A stretch of 64,000 bases of DNA from Achromobacter spanius (GCF_003994415.1 NZ_CP034689.1:3968001-4032000); one strand, 5' to 3'. Positions 40,197-49,746 are shown, counted from the stretch's first letter. Translations and numbers: made by a program. The notes: generated from the sequence alone by a model not told the origin.

Positions 40197-41301
40197 ATGG
40201 AAGCCGAACGTCAGAACCAGCTCGCAGCCCGCCTCGCCGATTATGCGGAGCGCGAACAGGCTCTACGGAGGTATCTTTGACTACGATGCCAAAGCTGAAC
40301 GCCTGCACGTTGTAAACGCTGAGCTTGAAGACCCGGCGGTCTGGAACGACCCCAAGCACGCCCAGGACCTGGGCCGTGAAAAGAAAGCCCTGGAAGACGT
40401 GGTGGAAACGCTCACCGGTCTTGGCACGGGCCTGGCCGACGCCAATGAATTGTTCGAACTGGCCGAGGCCGACGACGACGATTCCACCCTTGAATCCATC
40501 GAAAAAGACGCCGACGCATTCCAGGAAAAGCTCGAAAACCTGGAATTCCGCCGCATGTTCTCCAATCCGGCCGACCCGCTGAACTGCTTCCTGGACATCC
40601 AGGCGGGCGCGGGCGGCACGGAAGCGCAGGACTGGGCCTCGATGCTGCTGCGTCAGTACCTCAAGTACGCCGAGCGCAAGGGCTTCAAGGTCGAAGTCCT
40701 GGAAGAATCCGAAGGGGACGTCGCGGGCATCAAGTCGGCCACCATCAAGATGGAAGGCGAATACGCCTTTGGCTACCTGCGCACCGAAACCGGCGTGCAT
40801 CGCCTGGTCCGCAAAAGCCCGTTCGATTCCTCCGGCGGCCGCCACACGTCGTTTGCCAGCGTGTTCGTGTACCCGGAAGTCGACGAATCATTCGAAGTTG
40901 AAGTGAACCCCGCCGACCTGCGCGTGGACACCTACCGCGCGTCCGGCGCGGGCGGTCAGCACATCAACAAGACCGATTCCGCCGTGCGCCTGACCCACAT
41001 CCCCACGGGCATCGTGGTGCAGTGCCAGAACGACCGTTCGCAGCACCGCAACCGCGCCGAAGCCATGCAGATGCTGAAGTCCAAGCTCTACGAACTGGAA
41101 ATGCGCAACCGCATGGCCGAACAGCAGAAGCTGGAAGACTCCAAGACCGATGTGGGTTGGGGCCACCAGATCCGTTCCTACGTGCTGGACCAGAGCCGCA
41201 TCAAGGACCTGCGCACGAACGTTGAAATCTCCAACACGCAAAAAGTGCTGGACGGCGACCTGGATCCCTTCATCCAGGCCAGCCTGAAGCAAGGCGTTTA
41301 A
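40197..41301 (+). CDS. prfB: Peptide chain release factor 2 with programmed +1 frameshift
   Basis: A 367-residue RF2 read in two frames. Translation starts at ATG 40197 (AGGA upstream), runs MEAERQNQLAARLADYAERE through LRRYL, meets an in-frame TGA at 40278, and continues after a +1 shift as DYDAKAERLHVVNAELED. The tripeptide anticodon mimic SPF is in LVRKSPFDSSGG, and the catalytic GGQ in GAGGQHINKTDSAVR. RF2 terminates at UGA and UAA. The frameshift is the autoregulatory device known in most bacteria: low RF2 slows termination at the UGA and favours shifting. The gene is not broken. Confidence 0.97.
40266..40281 (+). promoter_or_regulatory. RF2 programmed frameshift signal
   Basis: CGGAGGTATCTTTGAC: an internal Shine-Dalgarno-like GGAGG three bases before the slippery CTT, followed by the UGA stop and C. 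This matches the classic prfB signal. Confidence 0.95.
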
Positions 41302-41344
41302 GTTTGTCGCAGTACTTCCGCTAACCGCACCCAGAGGTCCACGA

Positions 41345-42100
41345 ATGTCTGACACCATCGCAATCCTTACCGGCGCTTCGCGCGGCATCGGCGCCGCCAT
41401 GGCGCGCGGCCTGCTCAAACCGGGCACCCGCCTGATCACGCTGGCGCGCCGCGAAGACCCCGAACTAGCCGCCTACGCGCGGTCGCAGGATGTGCAACTG
41501 GAACAACTGTCCGTGGACCTCTCGGACCTGAAGGCAGCGGAAACCGCGGCCGAACGCATCTGCTCGGCCCTGCCCCGCGATGCCAAGCGCTATCTGCTGA
41601 TCAACAATGCGGGCACGGTGCACCCCGTGGCCGGCACCGACGCCTTGACCGACAGCGCGGCCATTACCGCCGCGTTCAATCTGAACGTCACCGCCGTCAT
41701 GCTGCTGACCGCGCGCTTTTTGGCCGCCGTCGAAGACCTGAAGGCCGACCGCCGCGTGCTGAACATCTCGTCTGGCGCGGGCCGCAACCCGAACGCCGGC
41801 TGGGGCGTCTACTGCGCCACCAAGGCCGCGCTGGACATGTATACGCGCGTGGTCAAGCAGGAACAAGGCGATGACGGCGCGCGCATCGTCGCGCTGGCCC
41901 CCGGCATCGTCGACACCGACATGCAGGTCGCCATCCGTTCCAGCGACCCCGACAGCTTCCCGGCGCTGGCCAAGTTCCAGGACTTCCACGCCACCGGCAA
42001 GCTCGCTTCGCCCGCCAACGTGGCCGCCCGCATCCTTGCCTACCTGGATCGCGAAGATTTCGGCACGACCGAAATCGACGACATCCGCAATTACGACTGA
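41345..42100 (+). CDS. Short-chain dehydrogenase/reductase
   Basis: A 251-residue SDR with TGASRGIGAAMARGLL as the NADP-type glycine motif, LINNAG, a serine in LNISSGAG, and the catalytic YCATK. The C-terminal ALAPGIVDTDMQ is typical of carbonyl or sepiapterin-reductase-like SDRs. It is cytoplasmic. It lies between prfB and lysS on the same strand with a 43-bp gap before it and 10 bp after it, so it is probably co-transcribed with lysS. The physiological carbonyl substrate is not known. Confidence 0.9.
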   Translation: MSDTIAILTGASRGIGAAMARGLLKPGTRLITLARREDPELAAYARSQDVQLEQLSVDLSDLKAAETAAERICSALPRDAKRYLLINNAGTVHPVAGTDALTDSAAITAAFNLNVTAVMLLTARFLAAVEDLKADRRVLNISSGAGRNPNAGWGVYCATKAALDMYTRVVKQEQGDDGARIVALAPGIVDTDMQVAIRSSDPDSFPALAKFQDFHATGKLASPANVAARILAYLDREDFGTTEIDDIRNYD

Positions 42101-42110
42101 TCCCCTTACC

Positions 42111-43634
42111 ATGACCGACCACTCGACCACTCCGGCACCCGCCCAGGATGAAAACCGCTTGATCGCCGAACGGCGCGCCAAGCTGGCCAAACTGCGCGAA
42201 ACCGGGGTCGCGTACCCCAACGATTTCGTTCCGGACGCCCGCGCCGCCGCGCTGCACGACAAGTACGACGGCGAAGAACAGGAAGCCCTGGCCGCCGCCG
42301 CCGTCACCGTCAAGGTCGCCGGCCGCATGATGCTCAAGCGCGTCATGGGCAAGGCCAGCTTCGCCACGCTGCAAGACAGCACCGGCCGCATCCAGATCTA
42401 CCTGGACCGTGGCACGCTGGGCGAAGACAACTACGCCGCGTTCAAGCAATGGGACATCGGCGACATCATCGCGATCGAAGGGTCGGTCTTCAAGACCAAC
42501 AAGGGCGAACTGTCGGTGCATGCCGCCACCGCCCGCCTGCTGTCGAAGTCGCTGCGCCCGCTGCCCGACAAGTTTCACGGCGTGGCCGACCAGGAACTGC
42601 GCTACCGCCAGCGCTACGTTGACCTGATCATGACTGACACCACGCGCCGCACGTTTGAAGCGCGCAGCAAGGCCGTGGGCAGCATCCGCCAGTTCATGCT
42701 GAACGCCGGCTTCCTGGAAGTCGAAACGCCCATGCTGCACCCGATTCCGGGTGGCGCGGCGGCCAAGCCCTTCGTCACGCACCACAATGCGCTGGACATG
42801 GAAATGTACCTGCGCATTGCGCCCGAGCTCTACCTGAAGCGCCTGATCGTCGGCGGCTTCGAGCGCGTGTTCGAAGTCAACCGCAACTTCCGCAACGAAG
42901 GCGTCAGCCCGCGTCACAACCCTGAATTCACGATGATGGAGTTCTACGCGGCCTTTGCGGAATACCGCTGGCTGATGGACTTCACGGAAGAACTGATCCG
43001 CCAGGCGGCCGTCTCGGCCACCGGCAGCGCCGTGCTGACGTATCAGGAACGCGAGCTGGACTTGTCCAAGCCGTTCGACCGCCTGACCATCTGCGAAGCC
43101 ATCCTGAAGTACGCGCCGGGCTACACCCAGGAACAACTGGACGACCCCGCCTTCGTGCGCGCCGAATTGAAGAAGCTGGGCGCGGATGCCGACGGCCCCG
43201 TGCTGTCGCGCGCCGGCCTGGGCGCGCTGCAACTGGCGCTGTTCGAAGAGACGGCCGAAGCCAAGCTCTGGAACCCCACCTATATCATCGACTACCCGGT
43301 TGAAGTGTCGCCGCTGGCGCGCGCTTCCGACACGCGCGAAGGCATCACCGAGCGCTTCGAGCTGTTCATGACGGGCCGCGAAATCGCCAACGGCTTCTCG
43401 GAATTGAACGACCCCGAAGACCAGGCCGAACGCTTCCGCTCGCAAGTGGAAGCCAAGGACGCGGGCGACGAAGAAGCCATGTTCTACGACGCGGACTACA
43501 TCCGCGCGCTGGAATACGGCATGCCTCCGACGGGCGGCTGCGGCATCGGCATCGACCGCCTGGTCATGCTGCTGACCGACAGCCCCAGCATTCGCGACGT
43601 CATCCTGTTCCCGCACCTGCGTCGTGAAGACTAA
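42111..43634 (+). CDS. lysS: Lysyl-tRNA synthetase, class II
   Basis: A 507-residue class II synthetase that charges tRNA-Lys. The N-terminal OB-fold anticodon domain (about 60-160) contains VAGRMMLKRVMGKASFATLQD. Motif 1 lies around SIRQFMLNAGFLEVETPMLHPIPGGAAA, motif 2 is FEVNRNFRNEGVSPRHNPEFTMMEFY, and motif 3 is GCGIGIDRLVMLLTD. Length and motifs are full, with no sign of the PoxA/EpmA truncation. It follows prfB as in many betaproteobacteria. Confidence 0.96.
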   Translation: MTDHSTTPAPAQDENRLIAERRAKLAKLRETGVAYPNDFVPDARAAALHDKYDGEEQEALAAAAVTVKVAGRMMLKRVMGKASFATLQDSTGRIQIYLDRGTLGEDNYAAFKQWDIGDIIAIEGSVFKTNKGELSVHAATARLLSKSLRPLPDKFHGVADQELRYRQRYVDLIMTDTTRRTFEARSKAVGSIRQFMLNAGFLEVETPMLHPIPGGAAAKPFVTHHNALDMEMYLRIAPELYLKRLIVGGFERVFEVNRNFRNEGVSPRHNPEFTMMEFYAAFAEYRWLMDFTEELIRQAAVSATGSAVLTYQERELDLSKPFDRLTICEAILKYAPGYTQEQLDDPAFVRAELKKLGADADGPVLSRAGLGALQLALFEETAEAKLWNPTYIIDYPVEVSPLARASDTREGITERFELFMTGREIANGFSELNDPEDQAERFRSQVEAKDAGDEEAMFYDADYIRALEYGMPPTGGCGIGIDRLVMLLTDSPSIRDVILFPHLRRED

Positions 43635-43658
43635 AGGCTGCTTGGCCAAGGCCGCGTC

Positions 43659-43979
43659 ATGATCTTCAAGATCTTGATGCTGCTGCTGATCGCGGCGGGG
43701 CTGATCTACTGGATCAAGCAACCCCGCCGCGTTCTGCCGGCTTCGCCCTATGTCTCCGCGCGGCCGCGCCGGCCGGTGTTCATTGCCTTGTGCATCGCCG
43801 CCGCGATCTCCGTGGCGGCCGCGATCTTGACGGCCCTGCTGTGGATGGGTGGTGTGGCCGGCGGCGTCACCGGCGGCGGCTATCACGGCGAAGCCGACTT
43901 CCTGCTGCCCGTATCCGCTTGCCTGCTGGCCTTGGGCGTGGCGTGCGCCGTGGCTGCATTCTTGAAGCGTCGCGGCTAG
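43659..43979 (+). CDS. Small three-span membrane protein of unknown function
   Basis: A 106-residue hydrophobic protein. Likely spans are residues 4-18 (KILMLLLIAAGLIYW), 39-63 (PVFIALCIAAAISVAAAILTALLWM) and 82-102 (LLPVSACLLALGVACAVAAF), with a glycine-rich loop GGVAGGVTGGGYHGEAD between spans 2 and 3 and a basic C-terminus KRRG. It starts 24 bp after lysS and may be its downstream partner in the transcript. I do not recognise a family. Confidence 0.65.
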   Translation: MIFKILMLLLIAAGLIYWIKQPRRVLPASPYVSARPRRPVFIALCIAAAISVAAAILTALLWMGGVAGGVTGGGYHGEADFLLPVSACLLALGVACAVAAFLKRRG

Positions 43980-44050
43980 GCGCCGGCATCAGGCGATGGT
44001 GATGTGGGCCCACTCGGCGCCGACATCATCGGCGACGCGTCAGCATCCCC

Positions 44051-44683
44051 CTACAGCGGCCACGCGCCCGCCCCTTCTGGCAGTGTCGGCAACGACGCCG
44101 ACAACATCGCATCAATGAAAGCCGCCGGCGCCAGACGCCCGTCCGGCTTGTACCACTGCACCGTCAGGTTCATTGCCCCCAGCACGCAGCGCTTGATGAC
44201 GCGCGCATCGCCCTTGATCAGGCCTGCATCCACGGCCCCCGCCACCACCGACTGCCACATCGCCTCGTAGTGATCGCTTAGCGCCTTCACCGCCGACTGG
44301 CTGGGCGCGGACAAGCTGCGCCATTCGTACACCAGCGCGTTCATGGCGTCGCCGCCCGCCCCTTGCAGCATGCTCCACATGTGCACGCGAAACAGCGCCG
44401 CCAGGCGGTCGGCCGGCGCGTCGTAGTGCGCCAGCGCCCGTTCGCCGCCGTCGATCACTTCCTGGATGCCGTTGTTCATGACGGCCACCAGTATTTCTTC
44501 CTTGCTGCGGAAATGGTGGAACAGGCTGCCGGACTGCAAGCCCACGGCGCGGGCCAGTTCGCGCACGGTGGTGCGCTCGTAGCCGTGCTTGCAGAACAGC
44601 CTGCCCGCCGTCAGCACCAGCTCGCGGCGGCGCTCCGACTCCGTGCCTTCATCGCGCGGCGCGGCGGCCACGGTCTTGTTCAT
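44051..44683 (-). CDS. TetR-family transcriptional regulator
   Basis: A 210-residue repressor with an N-terminal helix-turn-helix, RRELVLTAGRLFCKHGYERTTVRELARAVGLQSGSLFHHFRSKEEILVAVM, clearly TetR. The C-terminal ligand domain has DPA-type helices (MWSMLQGAGGDAMNALVYEWRSLS). It is the last gene of the minus-strand Liv-ligase-thiolase operon, six bp after the thiolase start-side neighbour's end. An acyl-CoA ligand is likely by analogy with fatty-acid regulators (FadR/PsrA/LiuQ types). Candidate operators with an AGCGCT core lie at the operon promoter near 52.67-52.75 kb. Confidence 0.9.
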   Translation of the reverse strand: MNKTVAAAPRDEGTESERRRELVLTAGRLFCKHGYERTTVRELARAVGLQSGSLFHHFRSKEEILVAVMNNGIQEVIDGGERALAHYDAPADRLAALFRVHMWSMLQGAGGDAMNALVYEWRSLSAPSQSAVKALSDHYEAMWQSVVAGAVDAGLIKGDARVIKRCVLGAMNLTVQWYKPDGRLAPAAFIDAMLSASLPTLPEGAGAWPL

Positions 44684-44689
44684 GGCGCT

Positions 44690-45844
44690 TCACAGTCTCT
44701 GGATGATGGTCGCCGTGGCCATGCCATGGCCGATGCACATCAGTTGCATGCCGATCTCGCCCTCGGTGGCTTCAAGCCCGGCCAGCATCTTGGCCATCAA
44801 GCCCGCGCCGGTCGCCCCCAAGGGATGGCCGTGCGCAATCGCGCCGCCCCACGGGTTCACGCGCGACGGCTTGGCGTCCAGCTCGCGCTGCCAGGCCAGC
44901 ACCACGCTGGCGAAGGCCTCGTTGATTTCGATCCAATCGATGTCGTCCAGCGCCAGGCCGGCACGCGCCAAGGCCATGCGGGCGGCGGGGATCACGCCCG
45001 TCAACTGCATCACGGGGTCTGAGCCGACCGCCACCCGCGCCAGGAACCTGGCTCGTGGCCGCAGCCCGTCTGCCAGCGCCGTGTCGTGGTCGGCCAGCAA
45101 TACCGCCGCCGCGCCGTCGGCCAATTGGCTGGCGTTGGCAGCGGTGACACCACCCTGCCCCGCCGGCCGCATCGCCGGCGCCATGGCCGCCATGCGCGCC
45201 GGGTCGGTAGTTTCGCGGATGCCTTCATCGCGATGCACAGCGGCCTGCGGACCAGGCAGCAATTCCGCGTGCAACCCGGCGCGCGCGGCGGCCCAGGCGC
45301 GCGCATGGCTTTCGCGTGCCCAGTCATCCATGTCGGCCTGCGACAAGCGCCAGTGCTCGGCAATGCGCTCCGCGCTTTCAATCTGGTGGATCAGGGCATG
45401 GCGTTCCAGCAGCGCCGGGTTCAGCGATTCAAAGCCCTTGAATTCGCTTTGCCCCAAGGTCACGTCCAGGAACATCGGCACCCGGCTCATGCTTTCGACG
45501 CCGCCCGCCACCACATAGCGCATATCGCCCGCCGCGATGGCTTGCGCGCCGAAGTGCACCGCCTGCTGGCTGGATCCACACATGCGGTTCAGCGTCACGC
45601 CGGGCACGCTTTCCGGCAGGGTCGACAGCATCGCCGCCAGGCGCCCCACGTTCGCGCCCTGCTCGCCCGCCTGGCTGACGCAGCCCGCGATCAGGTCCTC
45701 GACCTTTTCACCAGGCAAGCCGGCACGCGCCAGCAAGCCGTCCACCGTCTGCGCCAGCAGCGTGTCTGGCCGCGTGTCGGCCCACCATCCGCCGCGCCGA
45801 CCGAACGGCGTGCGCACCGCTTCCACGATCACGGCTTCGTTCAT
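44690..45844 (-). CDS. Acetyl-CoA acetyltransferase (thiolase)
   Basis: A 384-residue classical thiolase. The N-terminal VIVEAVRTPFGRRGG is followed by the nucleophile cysteine in LNRMCGSSQQAVH, the VAGGVESMSRVP block, the histidine GGAIAHGHPLGATGAG and the second cysteine MCIGHGMATATII. It cleaves a 3-oxoacyl-CoA to acetyl-CoA plus a shortened acyl-CoA, or condenses two acyl units. Its ATG overlaps the ligase stop as ATGA. The operon therefore encodes uptake, CoA activation and thiolysis; dehydrogenation must be supplied from elsewhere. Confidence 0.93.
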   Translation of the reverse strand: MNEAVIVEAVRTPFGRRGGWWADTRPDTLLAQTVDGLLARAGLPGEKVEDLIAGCVSQAGEQGANVGRLAAMLSTLPESVPGVTLNRMCGSSQQAVHFGAQAIAAGDMRYVVAGGVESMSRVPMFLDVTLGQSEFKGFESLNPALLERHALIHQIESAERIAEHWRLSQADMDDWARESHARAWAAARAGLHAELLPGPQAAVHRDEGIRETTDPARMAAMAPAMRPAGQGGVTAANASQLADGAAAVLLADHDTALADGLRPRARFLARVAVGSDPVMQLTGVIPAARMALARAGLALDDIDWIEINEAFASVVLAWQRELDAKPSRVNPWGGAIAHGHPLGATGAGLMAKMLAGLEATEGEIGMQLMCIGHGMATATIIQRL

Positions 45845-47682
45845 GCCATCGTCTCCTCAACGTAGAGCATTTCAATTTCCTTGGCGTAGGTGCGATAGAT
45901 GCTGGCCCGGCGCACTTTCATCGTGGCCGTCACCTCGCCATCGTCATGATCCAGTTCCTTGGTCAGCAGGTGAAAGCGCTTGATCTGCGACACCGGTGCA
46001 AGCCCCGCGTTGGCGCGCGACACTTCCTGCTGAACCAGTTCACGCACCTCGGCCGACTCGGCCAATGACCGGAAATGCGTGAACGCAATGCGGCGCGACT
46101 CGGCCCACTTGCCCACCGTGTCGAACTCCAGCTGGATCAGCGCCGACACGAACTTGCGGCCATCGGCAATGACGATGCATTCCTTCACATACGGGCTGCC
46201 CTTGACGGCGTTTTCAATTTCGGACGGCGTCAGGTTCTTGCCGCCCGCCGTGATCATGATGTCTTTCAGGCGGTCCACGATGCGTACGCGCCCGTCCTGT
46301 TCCGCCACCACGTCGCCCGTGTGCAGCCAGCCATCACGCACCGTATCCGCCGTGGCGTCCGCGTTCTTGTAATAGCCCTGGAACACCATGTCGCCGCGCA
46401 CCAGCAGTTCGCCGGCGTCACCCATCTTCCACTCCACGCCCAGAATCGGTTCGCCCACCGTGCCTACTTTCACGCGGTCGGGATGCTGGCCGAAGATCAT
46501 GCCGGCCGATTCCGTCAGGCCATACACTTCCACCAGTGGCACGCCCAGGGTGCGGAAATAGCGCACCACGTCAGGCGGGATGGGCGCGGCGCCGGTCATT
46601 GCGACGCGCACGCGCCGCAAGCCGATGAAGTTCTGCAAGGCGCGCAGCACCAGCCAGTACCACAGCGCATGCGTCAGTCGTTCGCCCGGGCTGTACTGCG
46701 CGGGCGACTTTTCCAGAAAGGGTGCGCAGCGCGCCAATGCCTGCCGGTACAGCCACTGCTGCAAGCGCCCCGCTTCCTGCATCTTGATCGAAATCGATGC
46801 GTGCAGCTTTTCCCAGATGCGCGGCACGCCCAGGAAGATCGTCGGCGCGACTTCGCGCAGGTCTTCCTGCACCGTGCGGATGGATTCGCCAAAGTTCACC
46901 TGCGACCCCAGATACAGCGGCACAAAGGTGGACAGCATTTGTTCGGCTACATGGCACAGCGGCAGATACGACAGATGCACGCTGTGCGCGTCCATCGACA
47001 AGCGGTCGGCGATGCCCGGCGCCACACCCCGCATGTTGCGGTAGCTGAGCATCGCGCCCTTGGGCTTGCCGGTGGAACCGGAGGTGTAAATCATCAAGCC
47101 GGTTTCATCCAGGCGCTGCGTATCCAGCGCGGCGTTCAAGGCCGCGAATTCCGCGGACTCACGGCGTGCCCCATCAGCTTCGATCTCGGCAAAGGTCACG
47201 ATGCGCTCGCGCTCGGCCGGTGCATAGGAACGCAGCCCCTTGGTCTCGATCATCACAATGCGGCGCAGCAGCGGCAAGCGGTGCGCCACCTGCAACACCT
47301 TGTCGGTCTGCTCCTGGTCTTCACACACCACGAGCTCGACGTCGGCATGCTCCAGCACATAGCCCATCTCTTCGGCCGGGCTGGTGGGGTACACGCCCAC
47401 GGCCACGCCCCCTACCGTGCCCGCCCCCAACTGGGTCAGCAGCCACTCCACCCGGTTCTCGGACACGATGGCAACCCGGCCGCCCACACTCAAGCCCAGG
47501 GCGCGCAGGCCGAGCCCTACGCGGCATGCCCGCTGCCAGTAGCCCGCCCAGGTCAGCGGCTTCCAGATGCCAAAGTCTTTTTGCCGGATGGCTATGGCCT
47601 CGGGCTGCCGCCGCGCCTGCTCGCGCAGCATCTGCGGCAGGGTCAGTTCGGGCCAAACGGCGGGGTCAATCAACGCAACCAT
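45841..47682 (-). CDS. Long-chain acyl-CoA synthetase-like AMP-forming ligase
   Basis: About 613 residues starting MVALIDPAVWPELT; AAGGA lies seven bases before this ATG, while the upstream ATG at 47697 overlaps the previous stop. ANL-superfamily motifs: YTSGSTGKPKGAMLSYRNM (P-loop), VYGLTESAGM, TGDVVAEQDG and the hinge RIVDRLKDIMITAGGKNLTPSEIENAVK. The long N-terminal domain and the insert in SINFGESIRTVQEDLREVAPTIFLGVPRIWEK-like text are FACS/FAA1-type. It activates an imported acid to a CoA thioester at the cost of ATP to AMP. Sandwiched between livF and a thiolase gene, it probably acts on the transporter's cargo. Confidence 0.92.
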   Translation of the reverse strand: MVALIDPAVWPELTLPQMLREQARRQPEAIAIRQKDFGIWKPLTWAGYWQRACRVGLGLRALGLSVGGRVAIVSENRVEWLLTQLGAGTVGGVAVGVYPTSPAEEMGYVLEHADVELVVCEDQEQTDKVLQVAHRLPLLRRIVMIETKGLRSYAPAERERIVTFAEIEADGARRESAEFAALNAALDTQRLDETGLMIYTSGSTGKPKGAMLSYRNMRGVAPGIADRLSMDAHSVHLSYLPLCHVAEQMLSTFVPLYLGSQVNFGESIRTVQEDLREVAPTIFLGVPRIWEKLHASISIKMQEAGRLQQWLYRQALARCAPFLEKSPAQYSPGERLTHALWYWLVLRALQNFIGLRRVRVAMTGAAPIPPDVVRYFRTLGVPLVEVYGLTESAGMIFGQHPDRVKVGTVGEPILGVEWKMGDAGELLVRGDMVFQGYYKNADATADTVRDGWLHTGDVVAEQDGRVRIVDRLKDIMITAGGKNLTPSEIENAVKGSPYVKECIVIADGRKFVSALIQLEFDTVGKWAESRRIAFTHFRSLAESAEVRELVQQEVSRANAGLAPVSQIKRFHLLTKELDHDDGEVTATMKVRRASIYRTYAKEIEMLYVEETMA

Positions 47683-47693
47683 GGCCTTGTCCT

Positions 47694-48557
47694 TCATGAC
47701 AGCCAGCGCTTGCGGCGCTTGTAGTGCTTGATGTCGCGAAAGCCGCGCGCGTCGCCCGTGCCGCCCACGCCCAGATAGAACTCGCGCACGTCGGGGTCGG
47801 CGGCCAGCTTGTCGGCCGAACCGTCGATCACCACCTTGCCCGTTTCCATGATGTAGCCGTAGTGCGCCACGGCCAGCGCCACCGACGCATTCTGCTCAAC
47901 CAGCAGCATTGACACGCCTTGCTCGGCGTTGATGCGCGCGATGATGGAAAAGATGTTCTCGACCAGCATTGGCGACAAGCCCAGCGACGGCTCGTCCAGC
48001 AGCATCAGCCGGGGCTGCGCGATCAGCGCGCGCCCGATGGCCAGCATCTGTTGCTCGCCCCCGGACAAGTAGCCCGCCAAGCCGCGCCGCCGTTCGAACA
48101 GGCGCGGAAAATAGCCGTAGACCAGATCGAAGTCCACGCGCGCGTCGGGCCGACCCGTCAGCGCGTAGGTGGCCGCCACGAGATTTTCTTCCACGGTCAG
48201 GTCTTCGAACACGCGGCGGCCCTCCATGACGTGCGCCAGGCCGGCGCGCACCAGGTTCTGCGGCTTGGTGCCTGCGGTGTCATCGCCGTTGAAGGCAATG
48301 TGCCCGCGCACCAGTTCCCCGTCCTCCAGGTCCAGCAAACCGGACACGGCCTTCAAGGTGGTGGATTTGCCGGCGCCGTTGCTGCCCAGAAGCGCCACGA
48401 TGCTGCCGGCCGGCACCGACAGGGACAAGCCGCGCAGCACCTGCACCGCCTTGTTGTAGACGACCTCGATATTGTTGATGTCCAACACCGCCGCAGGCGC
48501 GGCGGTGTTGGCCGATGCCGATGTCTGTGCCAACTGCGCGCTTTGTCCCAGGTTCAC
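47694..48557 (-). CDS. Branched-chain-type ABC transporter ATP-binding protein (LivF-like)
   Basis: A 287-residue ATPase with a GTG start (VNLGQSAQLAQTSAS) after GAGG. The first 25 residues are a low-complexity extension not usual in LivF. Walker A LGSNGAGKSTTLKAVSGLL, the signature GYLSGGEQQMLAIGRAL, Walker B LMLLDEPSLGLSPMLVENI and the H-loop MLLVEQNASVAL are typical of LivF. The tail, KHYKRRKRWLS, is basic and longer than usual; this C-terminal form recurs when LivF neighbours an acyl ligase. It lies 7 bp after the binding-protein gene, so the order is binding protein, LivF, ligase. Confidence 0.93.
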   Translation of the reverse strand: MNLGQSAQLAQTSASANTAAPAAVLDINNIEVVYNKAVQVLRGLSLSVPAGSIVALLGSNGAGKSTTLKAVSGLLDLEDGELVRGHIAFNGDDTAGTKPQNLVRAGLAHVMEGRRVFEDLTVEENLVAATYALTGRPDARVDFDLVYGYFPRLFERRRGLAGYLSGGEQQMLAIGRALIAQPRLMLLDEPSLGLSPMLVENIFSIIARINAEQGVSMLLVEQNASVALAVAHYGYIMETGKVVIDGSADKLAADPDVREFYLGVGGTGDARGFRDIKHYKRRKRWLS

Positions 48558-48564
48558 AGCCGCC

Positions 48565-49746
48565 TCACTTCAGCACGATCCAGTCGGACGCCGGCACCAT
48601 CTGCTTTTGCTTTACATCGGCGCGATAGATGCGGCCCACCGGAATGGAGTTGCCCTTGATCGTGACCGGCACGCCGATCAGACCGCCCGTGTCGAAGTCC
48701 TTGATGCCGTCCAGCGCGGCCTTCATGTTGGCGCTAGTCAGTTCCTTGCCGGCATCCAGTGTGCGCTTGGCCACTTCCGAAAACAGCATCGCCGCCAGGA
48801 AGCCCTGCATATAGCCGGTGCTTTGGTATTGCGGACGCATTTCGCGGATCTTCTTCAACATCGGCGCATCGCCCTCGGTGTCGTAGTAGTAGCGATAAGG
48901 CATCACGCCCATGAAGCCTTCGGCGTCTTCACCCATCTGCATCACGGTGGAGTTGTCCATGGTCCAGAACGTGCCCATGTAGCGGGTCTTCAGGCCCATG
49001 CGCTTGCCCTGCCCGACGAATTCCGGAATGGGCGCCAGCACATAGCCGTGGAAAATCGTGAAGTCCGGGTCGGCCCGGCGCAGCTTGATCACTTCGGTCG
49101 ACACATCCACGCTACCCGGCGGCGTCATGATTTCGGTGGCGACTTTCAGCCCCAGCTTTTCCGCCACGGCGCGCGAGCTGGCAATGGGGTCGCGGCCAAA
49201 CTCGGTGTCGGAATATACAAACGCCACTTTCGCGCCCGGTTGTTCCTTGGCGATGTAGCGCAGCAAGATGCCGAACATCTCGGTGTAGTCCGGCCCCAGC
49301 ATGAACTGCGCCGGATACTTGGCGGGGTCATTCAGTTCAGTGGCGAACGACGCACCGGTCATCAGGATGTCGCCGGTGCGGTTCAATTCCGCGTTGATGG
49401 TCTTTGAAAAGCCAGTGGAATCGCCGTAGTAGAAATTCACCTTGTTCTGGCTGGTAATTTTCTTGAAGGCCGCCACCGACGCATCCACCTTGTAGGCCGT
49501 GTCTTCCGGCACGTAGCGCAGCTTGCGGCCCTTGATGCCGCCTTGCTCGTTGATGATCTTTACATAGTCGGAAATGCCGGCGTGGATGCCCTGGCCGGCA
49601 AAGGCGAACACGCCGCTCAAGGGAATGGACCCGCCCAGCACGAGGTCGTCCGCCGCCTGTGCTGCCGGCGCCGCCGCCAATGCCGCCGCCAGGCCCAACG
49701 GGGCCAACAACTTCGATAAACCGCTGCCTATCCGGATGCGCTTCAT
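48565..49746 (-). CDS. Branched-chain-type ABC transporter substrate-binding protein
   Basis: A 393-residue periplasmic receptor starting MKRIRIGSGLSKLLAP, with GGAGA before the ATG. The signal peptide ends APAAQA, and the mature start DDLVLGGSIPLSGVFAFAGQGIHAGISDY is Peripla_BP_6. Later blocks include NFYYGDSTGFSKTINAELNRTG and VAFVYSDTEFGRDPI. It lies between livM (61-bp gap) and livF. It differs clearly from the binding protein at 169, so the two Liv systems have different ligands. The surrounding ligase suggests an aromatic or fatty carboxylate. Confidence 0.92.
   Translation of the reverse strand: MKRIRIGSGLSKLLAPLGLAAALAAAPAAQAADDLVLGGSIPLSGVFAFAGQGIHAGISDYVKIINEQGGIKGRKLRYVPEDTAYKVDASVAAFKKITSQNKVNFYYGDSTGFSKTINAELNRTGDILMTGASFATELNDPAKYPAQFMLGPDYTEMFGILLRYIAKEQPGAKVAFVYSDTEFGRDPIASSRAVAEKLGLKVATEIMTPPGSVDVSTEVIKLRRADPDFTIFHGYVLAPIPEFVGQGKRMGLKTRYMGTFWTMDNSTVMQMGEDAEGFMGVMPYRYYYDTEGDAPMLKKIREMRPQYQSTGYMQGFLAAMLFSEVAKRTLDAGKELTSANMKAALDGIKDFDTGGLIGVPVTIKGNSIPVGRIYRADVKQKQMVPASDWIVLK

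Noticed and set aside
40197..40280. Short ORF ending at TGA before prfB, or a frameshift mutation
   Set aside because: The CTT-TGA-C context with an upstream GGAGG is the classic programmed RF2 frameshift, so the gene is intact.
41853..43886. 677-codon minus-strand open frame opposite lysS
   Set aside because: Low-complexity shadow of lysS, which has all class II synthetase motifs on the plus strand.
43980..44050. Repeated GGCG/GATG motifs between the small membrane protein and tetR genes
   Set aside because: No stable stem with a T tract and no clear repeat unit; I see nothing supportable in this 71-bp gap.
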